Assembly (NCBI GenBank): GCA_900547855.1
Contig: URIK01000124.1
Span: forward strand, 1 to 5,167
Source of the DNA: an uncultured Collinsella sp.
GTDB lineage: Bacteria; Actinomycetota; Coriobacteriia; Coriobacteriales; Coriobacteriaceae
DNA length: 5,167 bases
Reading direction: 5' to 3'
Both the position numbers and the translations under genes were made by a program. Position 1 is the stretch's first letter; the number at the start of each line of letters is the position of its first letter. Below, one piece after another: positions 1 through 5,128 of this stretch. The notes below the pieces were generated by a model, which searched no databases, was not told the DNA's origin, and worked only from the letters and a program-made list of their open reading frames with translations.

Positions 1-24
1 CTCGGAGATGTGTATAAGAGACAG
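1..24. other. Nextera/Tn5 sequencing adapter (contig left end)
   Basis: Bases 6-24 are exactly the 19-bp Tn5 mosaic end used in Nextera tagmentation (AGATGTGTATAAGAGACAG). Bases 1-5 (CTCGG) continue into the read-2 side transposase adapter. Genomic sequence therefore starts at base 25, and the gene running off this end is cut by library preparation or assembly. The identification rests on an exact match to the adapter as I know it. Confidence 0.97.
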
Positions 25-768
25 CTCTACTACGTGCGCGTCACCGGCGGCGTCGTTGATAAAGAAGTGGTAATCGCGTCCGGCCATGGCGTGCATGTCG
101 TGGGCGGAAAGTAGGTCGACGGCCTCTTGCGTGGTAGCCGCGCGGTCGAGCACCAGACGGATGGCGAGCGAAGTGTTGATGACGGGGCGTTGCGTGTCCT
201 GGTCACAGGGCTTGGAATCCAGGGTGAGTACGGCAATGGACACGCCGCATTCGTTAACACCGTCGAGCTGGGCAAACGGACCCATGAGTGCGGCGGCGCG
301 TCCGGCGACGGAGTCAAGTGGAGTGTTGGCGCCCAGGTTATTGAGGGCCGCAAAGCCGATGGAGGCATAGCCGCCGCGTGGGTGATTGCGCACCAGCAGC
401 GCCGAGGTGTCGTCTTTAAAGTCGTAATTGCGACCGGTGCGCACGCGGCCTTCGGCATCTACGGCGACAAAAGCGCTGCAGGCAAACTGGGGCGCCTGGA
501 CATGTACCGGCACACCGGGCAGCACCTGCGCCACCACGGCATCGATGTAGGCCTGGTCGTCGCGCACGCCAGCGGCGATGATGCGATCAAGATCGTAGTC
601 GTAGGCGATGTCGATTGCGTACAGGTCATAGCCATCCGCGTAGCCGGTCAAGCGCTTGAGTGACGCGGCGGACTTGATTTGCTTGTGATAAACGATACCG
701 GTGGCAGCGGCAAGGCCGACGGCGACTCCCGCGACACCGCAGGCGATGGCAATGTTACGTGGCTTCAT
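25..768 (-). CDS. Membrane-anchored Ntn amide hydrolase, choloylglycine hydrolase / NAAA-like (3' end missing)
   Basis: The gene starts at ATG 766-768, preceded by a good ribosome binding site (GAGGAG, 774-779), and stays open for 248 codons to the adapter junction. Residues about 5-27 are hydrophobic (IAIACGVAGVAVGLAAATG), suggesting a signal anchor or signal peptide, so the enzyme probably acts outside the membrane. Residues about 28-96 look like a pro-region. Cys97 in FACSAF is the likely N-terminal nucleophile after self-cleavage. Arg113 and Asp116 in GRNYDF lie 16 and 19 residues after it, the spacing of Cys2/Arg18/Asp21 in bile salt hydrolases and of Cys126/Arg142/Asp145 in NAAA. VNECGV (171-176) and HFFINDAAGDAHVVE (234-248) match later family blocks. 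The catalytic Asn and last Arg of the family would lie in the missing C-terminus. The family hydrolyses linear amide bonds (conjugated bile acids, N-acyl amides, penicillin V). The substrate is unknown; the long pro-region argues against a classical Met-Cys bile salt hydrolase. Confidence 0.85.
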
Positions 769-929
769 GGCGGCTCCTCTCGTCCTGTTAGCGTAATTGT
801 CGCAAAAGGTGCACGGGCATGATAGCTCAACTTGGTGAGCGGTGCGGGATTAAACACGGAATGAAGAGTGCAGCGCTGGCACGGCGGGGTATGCTGGAAG
901 GGACCATCAACCCAGCGAAAGGGGAGAGC
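769..929. other. Divergent intergenic region between the hydrolase and apeB
   Basis: This 161-bp spacer must hold the promoters of both divergent genes. The visible candidates are only -10-like hexamers: TATCAT on the minus strand (819-824) for the hydrolase and TATGCT on the plus strand (890-895) for apeB. Neither has a convincing -35 box at 16-18 bp, so I do not call promoters. I see no clear operator or riboswitch. Confidence 0.5.
918..926 (+). promoter_or_regulatory. Ribosome binding site that fixes the apeB start
   Basis: AAAGGGGAG ends three bases before ATG 930. The same reading frame is open back to an ATG at 819, but that codon has no purine-rich site in front of it, and the extra 37 residues do not resemble the start of M18 enzymes. 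The family-like protein begins at 930. Confidence 0.8.
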
Positions 930-2315
930 ATGACGGATCAGGAAACGCCCGAGCGCGCGCATGTGACGGCCGATGATATCGAGGCCGCCAACGACCTTAT
1001 CGACTTTATCGAGGCATGCCCCAGCATGTTCCATACGGCGGCGACCATTATGGCCGAGCTCGACGAGGCGGGCTTTACCTACCTGTCCGAGAACGCGGCG
1101 TGGGACATCGAGCCGGGCGGGCGTTATTACACGCAGCGCAACACCTCGAGCGTTATCGCCTTTAAGGTGGGCGAGGACCTGGCTGCTACGTGGGGCGAGG
1201 ACGGCGTTGCCGGCGACTACCATTTTCAGCTGACGGCGTCGCACAGCGACTCGCCGACGTTTAAGGTTAAGGCCGTGCCCGAGCTCGACGGCGCAGGCGA
1301 GACGCTGCGTCTGAACACCGAGGCCTACGGCGGCATGATCGACTACACCTGGTTCGATCGTCCACTGGCGCTCGCGGGCCGCGTGCTGGTGCGCGAGGGC
1401 GACCGTATTGAGAGCCGCCTGCTTGCCACCGAGCGCGAGGTTGCCATTATTCCGAGCCTTGCCATCCATATGAACCGTGGCGTTAACGAGAGCTTTGCTC
1501 CCAACCGAGCCGTTGACCTGTGCCCGCTCATCAGCGCCGGTGAACTCAAGCAGGGAGATTTTGACGCTCTGATTGCCGATGAGCTGGACGTTGAGCCCGA
1601 GCAAATTTTGGGCCGCGATCTGTTCCTGGTCAATCGTCAGGATGCGCGCATTTGGGGCTGGGCCGACGAGTTTATCTCGACGCCCAAGCTCGACGACCTG
1701 GCCTGCGCCTACACCTCGCTGCAGGCATTTTTGGGTGCCGAGAACGCGCGCGACGTTTCGGTCTTCTGCTGCTTCGATAACGAGGAGGTTGGCTCCGAGA
1801 CCAAGCAAGGAGCCATGTCGACGTTCTTGGCCGACGCGCTGCGCCGCATTAACGGATCACTGGGCTTTGACGACGAGTCGTACCATCGCGCCCTTGCCGC
1901 CTCGATGCTCGTGAGCTGCGACAACGCGCATGCCGTGCACCCCAACCACGCCGAGAAGTGCGATGTTCGCAACCAGGTCGTACTCAACGGCGGTATTGTC
2001 ATCAAGGAAGCCGCCAACCAGCACTACTGCACCGATGCCTTTAGCCGCGCGGTGTTCCAAGCCATCTGCGATGACGCCGACGTGCCCACGCAGGCCTTCG
2101 CCAACAAGAGCGATATGGCGGGCGGTTCGACCCTGGGCAACCTGTCGAACATGCAGGCGAGCATGCATGCCGTGGACGTGGGCCTGCCGCAGCTGGCCAT
2201 GCACTCGAGCTACGAGACCGGCGGCGTGCGCGACGTGATGTACGCCATCCGCGCCCTCACCGCCTTCTACGAGCGAAACCTAACCATCAACGGCGCCGAA
2301 AGCGCGGAACTCTAA
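930..2315 (+). CDS. apeB: M18 family zinc aminopeptidase (aspartyl aminopeptidase-like)
   Basis: This intact 461-residue protein has the usual length and motif order of M18 (LAP4/ApeB) cytosolic aminopeptidases, which form large oligomers and use two zinc ions to remove N-terminal, often acidic, residues from peptides. Visible motifs: ASHSDSP with zinc ligand His105; YGGMIDYTWFDRPL at 133-146; STPKLDDL with Asp255 as the bridging ligand; CFDNEEVGSE with Glu285 (general base) and Glu286; SCDNAHAVHPNH with Asp331; SDMAGGSTLGNL at 394-404; and AMHSSYET with His425. All expected metal and catalytic positions are present, so it should be active. There is no signal peptide. It is transcribed divergently from the amide hydrolase and converges on the dehydrogenase; the stop is TAA at 2313-2315. 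It probably works in peptide turnover or uptake-linked degradation. Substrate preference cannot be read from sequence, because M18 members differ in acidic versus neutral specificity. Confidence 0.95.
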   Translation: MTDQETPERAHVTADDIEAANDLIDFIEACPSMFHTAATIMAELDEAGFTYLSENAAWDIEPGGRYYTQRNTSSVIAFKVGEDLAATWGEDGVAGDYHFQLTASHSDSPTFKVKAVPELDGAGETLRLNTEAYGGMIDYTWFDRPLALAGRVLVREGDRIESRLLATEREVAIIPSLAIHMNRGVNESFAPNRAVDLCPLISAGELKQGDFDALIADELDVEPEQILGRDLFLVNRQDARIWGWADEFISTPKLDDLACAYTSLQAFLGAENARDVSVFCCFDNEEVGSETKQGAMSTFLADALRRINGSLGFDDESYHRALAASMLVSCDNAHAVHPNHAEKCDVRNQVVLNGGIVIKEAANQHYCTDAFSRAVFQAICDDADVPTQAFANKSDMAGGSTLGNLSNMQASMHAVDVGLPQLAMHSSYETGGVRDVMYAIRALTAFYERNLTINGAESAEL

Positions 2316-2337
2316 AATCGACCAAGATGAGATGACA

Positions 2338-2355
2338 ATTTTGGCAGGTTTTATC
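2338..2355 (+). repeat. 18-bp direct repeat, copy 1
   Basis: The sequence ATTTTGGCAGGTTTTATC occurs identically at 3575-3592 in the same orientation, on the other side of the dehydrogenase gene. Similarity continues downstream in a looser form (GGCAAATGCTTCAA here, GGCAAAATGTTCAA in copy 2). This copy lacks the opposing inverted arm that copy 2 has. Confidence 0.85.
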
Positions 2356-2451
2356 TGGGCAAATGCTTCAACGCCAACGACAAGACGGAACTGCTAGGAC
2401 TTCATAGGCAGAGCCTGCGCTAGTCAGATCCCGCAGGTCGAATAAAAGTCA

Positions 2452-2556
2452 GCGAGAGCCCGCCGTTTGAGCCAAGGTGCCGTGAAATGAAAAGGCGCTG
2501 ACCTTCTGGTCGCGCCTTTAAAATTGAACGGCAGATTGGCCAAACGGCGGGCTCGC
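2452..2556. repeat. Nested imperfect palindrome of about 105 bp (REP/MITE-like or structured 3' UTR)
   Basis: Left arm 2452-2483 pairs with right arm 2528-2556. The core GAGCCCGCCGTTTG (2456-2469) is a perfect 14-bp complement of 2541-2554, and the pairing continues through GCCAA and TGCCGT with one 1-nt bulge and one 2-nt mismatch. GCGA at the base also pairs around a 2-nt bulge. A second hairpin sits at the tip (2491-2519). No clear target-site duplication flanks it and no transposase is nearby. It could be a small non-autonomous repeat element, or a structured region shared by the two convergent transcripts. Confidence 0.7.
2491..2519. terminator. Hairpin at the palindrome tip, possible bidirectional terminator
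   Basis: AAAGGCGC (2491-2498) pairs with GCGCCTTT (2512-2519), and ACC/GGT extends the stem inside around a TTCT loop. Read on the minus strand, the stem runs into TTTTCATTT, a modest U-tract that could end dehydrogenase transcripts. On the plus strand the stem ends in CCTTT followed by A residues, a weaker signal for apeB. The position between convergent genes fits a shared terminator, but the U-tracts are short. Confidence 0.5.
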
Positions 2557-2567
2557 AGCGTCGGCTC

Positions 2568-2594
2568 ATTACGCCGTTTGTAAAACGGCGTAAT
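2568..2594. terminator. Perfect 12-bp hairpin just after the dehydrogenase stop
   Basis: ATTACGCCGTTT (2568-2579) pairs exactly with AAACGGCGTAAT (2583-2594) around a 3-nt GTA loop. On the minus strand it begins 2 nt after the TAA stop of the dehydrogenase. No U-run follows on either strand, so it is a weak candidate as an intrinsic terminator and may instead protect the mRNA 3' end. It shares CGCCGTTTG with the neighbouring palindrome. Confidence 0.5.
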
Positions 2595-2596
2595 TC

Positions 2597-3532
2597 TTAA
2601 TGTTCGATCCAGCAACGTAAAGTTTCGCCAGCTTGCAGGTGACGCAGATTCTCTGCGGCAATGTCGACCACATTGTTGAGCGTGGCTGCCAGGTGGAACC
2701 AGCCGGAGACGTGCGGCGTGATGAGCATGTTGGGCGCATCCCACAGTGGGCTTGTCTCAGGCAGCGGCTCGGGGTCGGTGACGTCGACCGCGGCGCCGGC
2801 GAGATGTCCCGACTCCAGGGCGGCAACCAAGTCGTCGGCAACCACAAGGTCGCCGCGGCCGCCGTTGGCAAAGAAGGCGCCCGGTTTCATCGCGGCGAAG
2901 AACTCGGCGTTCGCCAGGCCGCGGGTCTCGGGTGTGCTGGGCATAAAGGATGCGACGATGTCGGCCTCGGCCAGGCGCTCGGACAGGGCGTCCATGCCGT
3001 CCATGTCCTCAAATACAATGGGGTAGACGAGCGGATGGCGCTTGATGCCGCGGACGTGTGCGCCCATGCTGCGGCAGAGCGTGGCAAAGTGGCCGCCGAT
3101 ATCGCCTGCGCCCAGCACCAGCACATTGGCGTTTTTGAGCGAGGTGACCGGCCCTAAATCCTCCCAGCGATGCTCGCGCTGCAAGTCGTGATAGTCGGGC
3201 AGGCGCTTCATCATGGAAAGGACCATGGCAAACATGTGCTCGCTCACGGCCTGGCCGTAGGCGCCCACCGAGCAGGAAAGCTTAGCGTCGGCCGGCACGG
3301 TGCCGGCGGCAAGGTAGTCGTCATAGCCGGCGGTCTGCAATTGCAACAGCTGGAGGTGCTTGCACGCGGTAAGCAGGGCAGGGTCAATGTTGCCCAAGAT
3401 CACGTCGGCATCGGCGACCTGTTCACGTGTGGCGGCGTCGGAGCTCGTGTAGATAAAGTCCTCGCCCGGAGCGCTCGACTCAAGAATTGCGCGATGGCGG
3501 TCGTTGACAGGCAACAAAACCAGGATGTTCAC
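2597..3532 (-). CDS. D-isomer-specific 2-hydroxyacid dehydrogenase family protein
   Basis: This 311-residue protein has the length and layout of D-2-hydroxyacid dehydrogenases, cytosolic dimers that interconvert 2-ketoacids and D-2-hydroxyacids with NAD(P)H. A split catalytic domain (about 1-95 and the extreme C-terminus) surrounds a Rossmann domain. Visible motifs: AVSEHMFAMVLSMMKRLP at 95-112; nucleotide loop GAGDIGG (141-147); FMPSTPETRG at 196-205; NGGRGD with catalytic Arg226; DVTDPEPLP with Glu255; and TPHVSG with proton-donor His274. The second Rossmann strand ends in RGIKRHP (161-167), basic where NAD-preferring members usually have Asp, so NADP(H) is plausible by inference. The start is GTG at 3530-3532 behind a strong ribosome binding site. 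The gene lies downstream of map on the same strand but is separated by a terminator and has its own structured leader. It could be a phosphoglycerate, glyoxylate/hydroxypyruvate or other ketoacid enzyme; the exact substrate is not readable. Confidence 0.92.
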   Translation of the reverse strand: MNILVLLPVNDRHRAILESSAPGEDFIYTSSDAATREQVADADVILGNIDPALLTACKHLQLLQLQTAGYDDYLAAGTVPADAKLSCSVGAYGQAVSEHMFAMVLSMMKRLPDYHDLQREHRWEDLGPVTSLKNANVLVLGAGDIGGHFATLCRSMGAHVRGIKRHPLVYPIVFEDMDGMDALSERLAEADIVASFMPSTPETRGLANAEFFAAMKPGAFFANGGRGDLVVADDLVAALESGHLAGAAVDVTDPEPLPETSPLWDAPNMLITPHVSGWFHLAATLNNVVDIAAENLRHLQAGETLRCWIEH

Positions 3533-3538
3533 AAGCAG

Positions 3539-3546
3539 TCCTCTCC
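3539..3546 (-). promoter_or_regulatory. Ribosome binding site that supports the GTG start of the dehydrogenase
   Basis: On the minus strand GGAGAGGA lies six bases before GTG 3530-3532, after which the protein begins MNILVLLPVND, a typical first beta strand. A longer reading would start at TTG 3605-3607, but it would run through the inverted repeat, has no binding site, and adds 25 residues without family character. Confidence 0.8.
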
Positions 3547-3550
3547 GCCC

Positions 3551-3587
3551 AACCTGCCAAAAGGGGACAGATTTATTTTGGCAGGTT
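3551..3587. repeat. Inverted repeat with perfect 12-bp arms in the dehydrogenase leader
   Basis: AACCTGCCAAAA (3551-3562) is the exact complement of TTTTGGCAGGTT (3576-3587) across a 13-nt spacer (GGGGACAGATTTA). It ends only a few bases before the dehydrogenase ribosome binding site, so as RNA it would place a stable hairpin next to the initiation region. No U-run follows, so it does not look like a terminator. It may be a regulatory leader hairpin, a protein-binding inverted repeat, or a REP-like repeat unit. The right arm belongs to the 18-bp direct repeat. Confidence 0.7.
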
Positions 3588-3592
3588 TTATC
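3575..3592 (+). repeat. 18-bp direct repeat, copy 2
   Basis: This copy is identical to 2338-2355 and in the same orientation, 1,237 bp away. Here the repeat includes the right arm of the 3551-3587 inverted repeat and continues into GGCAAAATGTTCAA, similar to the continuation of copy 1. The pair brackets the whole dehydrogenase gene. Confidence 0.85.
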
Positions 3593-3605
3593 AGGCAAAA
3601 TGTTC

Positions 3606-3657
3606 AAATAAAACGCCGGGCTACGCGATGGTTAGCATATCCATCGCGTAGCCCGGC
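3606..3657 (-). terminator. Intrinsic terminator of map
   Basis: A perfect 17-bp stem (CCATCGCGTAGCCCGGC at 3641-3657 against 3615-3631) with a 9-nt loop is followed on the minus strand by TTTTATTT (3606-3613). It starts 10 bp after the map stop codon. The strong stem plus U-rich tail makes this the clearest terminator in the window, and it separates map from the dehydrogenase transcriptionally. Confidence 0.9.
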
Positions 3658-3667
3658 ATATCTACAG

Positions 3668-4555
3668 CTACCAGCTCAGCAGCTCGTAGCCATCCTCGGT
3701 CACTACGAGCTGTACCTCGCACTGAGCCGAATCGCTACCGTCCTTGGTGCGAACGCACCAGCCATCGCCCTTGCTGATCTTAATGTCGGGCGCTCCGGCG
3801 TTGACCATGGGCTCGATGGTAAAGACCATGCCCGGGGCCATGATGGTGTCCACATCGGGTGCCTCGGTGGTAAAGCCCACAAACGGGTCCTCGTGGAACT
3901 CCTTGCCAATGCCGTGCCCGCCGTACTCGCGCACCACGCTAAAGCCAGCGTCCTCGACCGTCTTTTGCACGGCCTCGGCCATAACGGACAGCGGCAGCCA
4001 CGGCTTGACGGCGGCCAGACCCGCCTCCACGCTGGCACGGGTGACTTCGACCAGGCGCTGGCGCTCGGCCGAGACCTCGCCGATGCAGAACATGCGGCTC
4101 GAGTCGCTAAAGTAGCCGTCTAAGATCGTGGAGCAGTCCACGTTGATGATATCGCCCTCGTGCAGTACGTCCGTATCGCAGGGGATACCGTGGCAGACCA
4201 CGTCGTTGATCGAGGTGCACACGCTCTTGGGGTAGCCCTCGTAGTTGAGGTCGGCCGGCGTGCCACCGTGCTCGACGGTGTAGTCGTAGATCATCTGGTC
4301 GATCTGGTTGGTGGTCATGCCCGCGGCGATGTGCTCGCCTACGTAGTCGAGCACGCCCACGTTGATGGCGGCGGAGCGCTTGATGCCCTCGATATCGGCG
4401 GGCGTCTTGTAGAGCGTACGGGGCAGAACCTCCCAGCCCTCTTCCCACAAGCGCTCGAGGCGCTCGTCGAAGGCGCTATGGCATTTCTTGTATTTCTTAC
4501 CGCTGCCGCACCAGCAAGCGTCGTTGCGGCCAGGCACGGGTCCTTTGTCATACAT
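3668..4555 (-). CDS. map: Type I methionine aminopeptidase with N-terminal SEC-C zinc motif
   Basis: This 295-residue protein removes the initiator methionine from nascent proteins in the cytosol. Residues 8-26 form a SEC-C motif (CWCGSGKKYKKCH: Cys14, Cys16, Cys25, His26), a small zinc knuckle like the one at the SecA C-terminus that in some Map proteins is thought to aid ribosome or partner binding. The pita-bread catalytic domain (about 45-295) has all five metal ligands: Asp140 and Asp151 (INVDCSTILDGYFSD), His214 (GGHGIG), Glu248 (FTIEP) and Glu280 (AQCEVQ), plus His122 in VCHGIP and His221 in FHEDP. In place of the common EHT after the last ligand it reads EVQ. The start ATG (4553-4555) follows AAAGGAAG with good spacing. 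The stop is TAG, followed by a strong terminator. The radical SAM gene lies 92 bp upstream on the same strand, and a -10 box in that gap suggests map has its own promoter. Confidence 0.96.
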   Translation of the reverse strand: MYDKGPVPGRNDACWCGSGKKYKKCHSAFDERLERLWEEGWEVLPRTLYKTPADIEGIKRSAAINVGVLDYVGEHIAAGMTTNQIDQMIYDYTVEHGGTPADLNYEGYPKSVCTSINDVVCHGIPCDTDVLHEGDIINVDCSTILDGYFSDSSRMFCIGEVSAERQRLVEVTRASVEAGLAAVKPWLPLSVMAEAVQKTVEDAGFSVVREYGGHGIGKEFHEDPFVGFTTEAPDVDTIMAPGMVFTIEPMVNAGAPDIKISKGDGWCVRTKDGSDSAQCEVQLVVTEDGYELLSW

Positions 4556-4561
4556 GGTTAA

Positions 4562-4586
4562 CTTCCTTTCATTCGCAGCTAGTATA
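4562..4586 (-). promoter_or_regulatory. Probable map -10 box and ribosome binding site
   Basis: On the minus strand TATACT (4581-4586) matches five of six bases of the sigma-70-type -10 consensus and would give a very short leader. AGGAAG (4562-4567) then serves as the ribosome binding site, six bases before the ATG at 4553-4555. No good -35 box is visible at 16-18 bp (AATGAG at 17 bp is poor), so the promoter call is tentative; the binding site is firm. Confidence 0.5.
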
Positions 4587-4647
4587 GCCCACCCGCAGAG
4601 CAGCTCATTTGGGACGGGGCTAATTTGGCTGCTGGCGGGCGGCCGCG

Positions 4648-5128
4648 CTAGTAACTCACCTGGCAGGGGATGCCGAGGGCGCGCACGCGTGCAGCGATCG
4701 TGTCGAGCACCTCGGGTGCTGCCTTGGCAAGGCCGGCGACCGGTGTCTCGCGCGCTACCGTGTAGATGGTTGCTTCTTGTGGGCGAATGCGCTCAAGCGC
4801 CGCGAGCCAGGGGGCAATGTACTCCTCGCCGGTGTTGTCGATGAGCTTGCCCTGATACTCGCCGGTCAAAAAGATCGTCTGGATAATAACGTGACCGTCA
4901 AAGCTTGCGAACGTCTCAATCTGGTGCTCGACGTCGTAGGGGCCAACAGGCTGGTCGAGCAGCTGGATAAATGCCGGGTCGACGGTATCGAGCTTAAGAA
5001 TGTTGTCGTCGACCATCATGAGCGTGTCGTGCACCTCGGGACGGTCGGCGCGCGTGCCGTTGGAAAGCACGGCGATCTTGGAGTTTGGGGCAAGTTCGTC
5101 GCGCAGCGCGACGGCGCCGGCGATGGCC
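4648..5128 (-). CDS. Radical SAM protein, C-terminal part (5' end missing)
   Basis: The 159 complete genomic codons (4651-5127) and a TAG stop give the C-terminal half or more of a radical SAM enzyme. Visible blocks are KIAVLSNGTRADRPEV, MMVDDNILKLDTVDP, VIIQTIFLTGEYQG, and a C-terminal RPQEATIYTVARETPVAGL followed by a helix ending in RALGIPCQVSY. This pattern (LSNGT, then D..LKLD, then IQT.F..G, then IYT..RETP) is what I associate with COG0731-type radical SAM Fe-S oxidoreductases; the assignment is from memory of the family. The CxxxCxxC cluster motif should lie upstream, beyond the contig end, and is not seen. An apparent ATG start at 5155-5157 and the first ten residues are translated adapter, not protein. 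The reaction cannot be named. No clear terminator follows, so some read-through into map is possible. Confidence 0.8.

Larger units (their letters stand above)
2316..2596. other. Convergent intergenic region rich in inverted repeats
   Basis: This 281-bp stretch lies between the 3' ends of apeB (plus) and the dehydrogenase (minus) and has no credible gene. It holds, in order, a copy of an 18-bp repeat (2338-2355), a weak hairpin (CCTGCG 2414-2419 with CGCAGG 2432-2437), a nested palindrome (2452-2556), and a perfect 12-bp hairpin (2568-2594). Transcription from both sides must end here. Confidence 0.75.

Noticed and set aside
127..663. 178-codon plus-strand frame opposite the amide hydrolase
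   Set aside because: The minus-strand reading shows conserved Ntn hydrolase motifs with correct spacing, so this is antisense shadow.
876..895. TGGCAC followed by GGTATGC upstream of apeB, a possible sigma-54 promoter
   Set aside because: The second element does not match TTGCA, and a GC-rich actinobacterium would not be expected to use sigma-54.
765..1808. 347-codon open frame on the minus strand opposite apeB
   Set aside because: It is a shadow caused by the strong GC third-position bias of apeB. The plus-strand protein carries a full set of M18 motifs, while this translation has no recognisable domain.
2424..2744. 106-codon minus-strand frame spanning the convergent intergenic region
   Set aside because: It overlaps the dehydrogenase 3' end in another frame and passes through the palindrome and hairpin; no ribosome binding site or domain supports it.
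3170..4123. 317-codon open frame on the plus strand opposite the dehydrogenase start and map
   Set aside because: It runs antisense through two well-supported genes, a terminator and an inverted repeat, with low-complexity composition and no family motif.
4160..4561. 133-codon plus-strand frame opposite the 5' half of map
   Set aside because: Map is conserved on the other strand including all metal ligands; the Val/Ala/His-rich translation is typical of antisense GC-rich coding DNA.
4611..4647. GCGGCCGC palindrome and GC-rich repeats downstream of the radical SAM gene as a terminator
   Set aside because: The arms are short and no U-run follows on the minus strand, so an intrinsic terminator cannot be supported.
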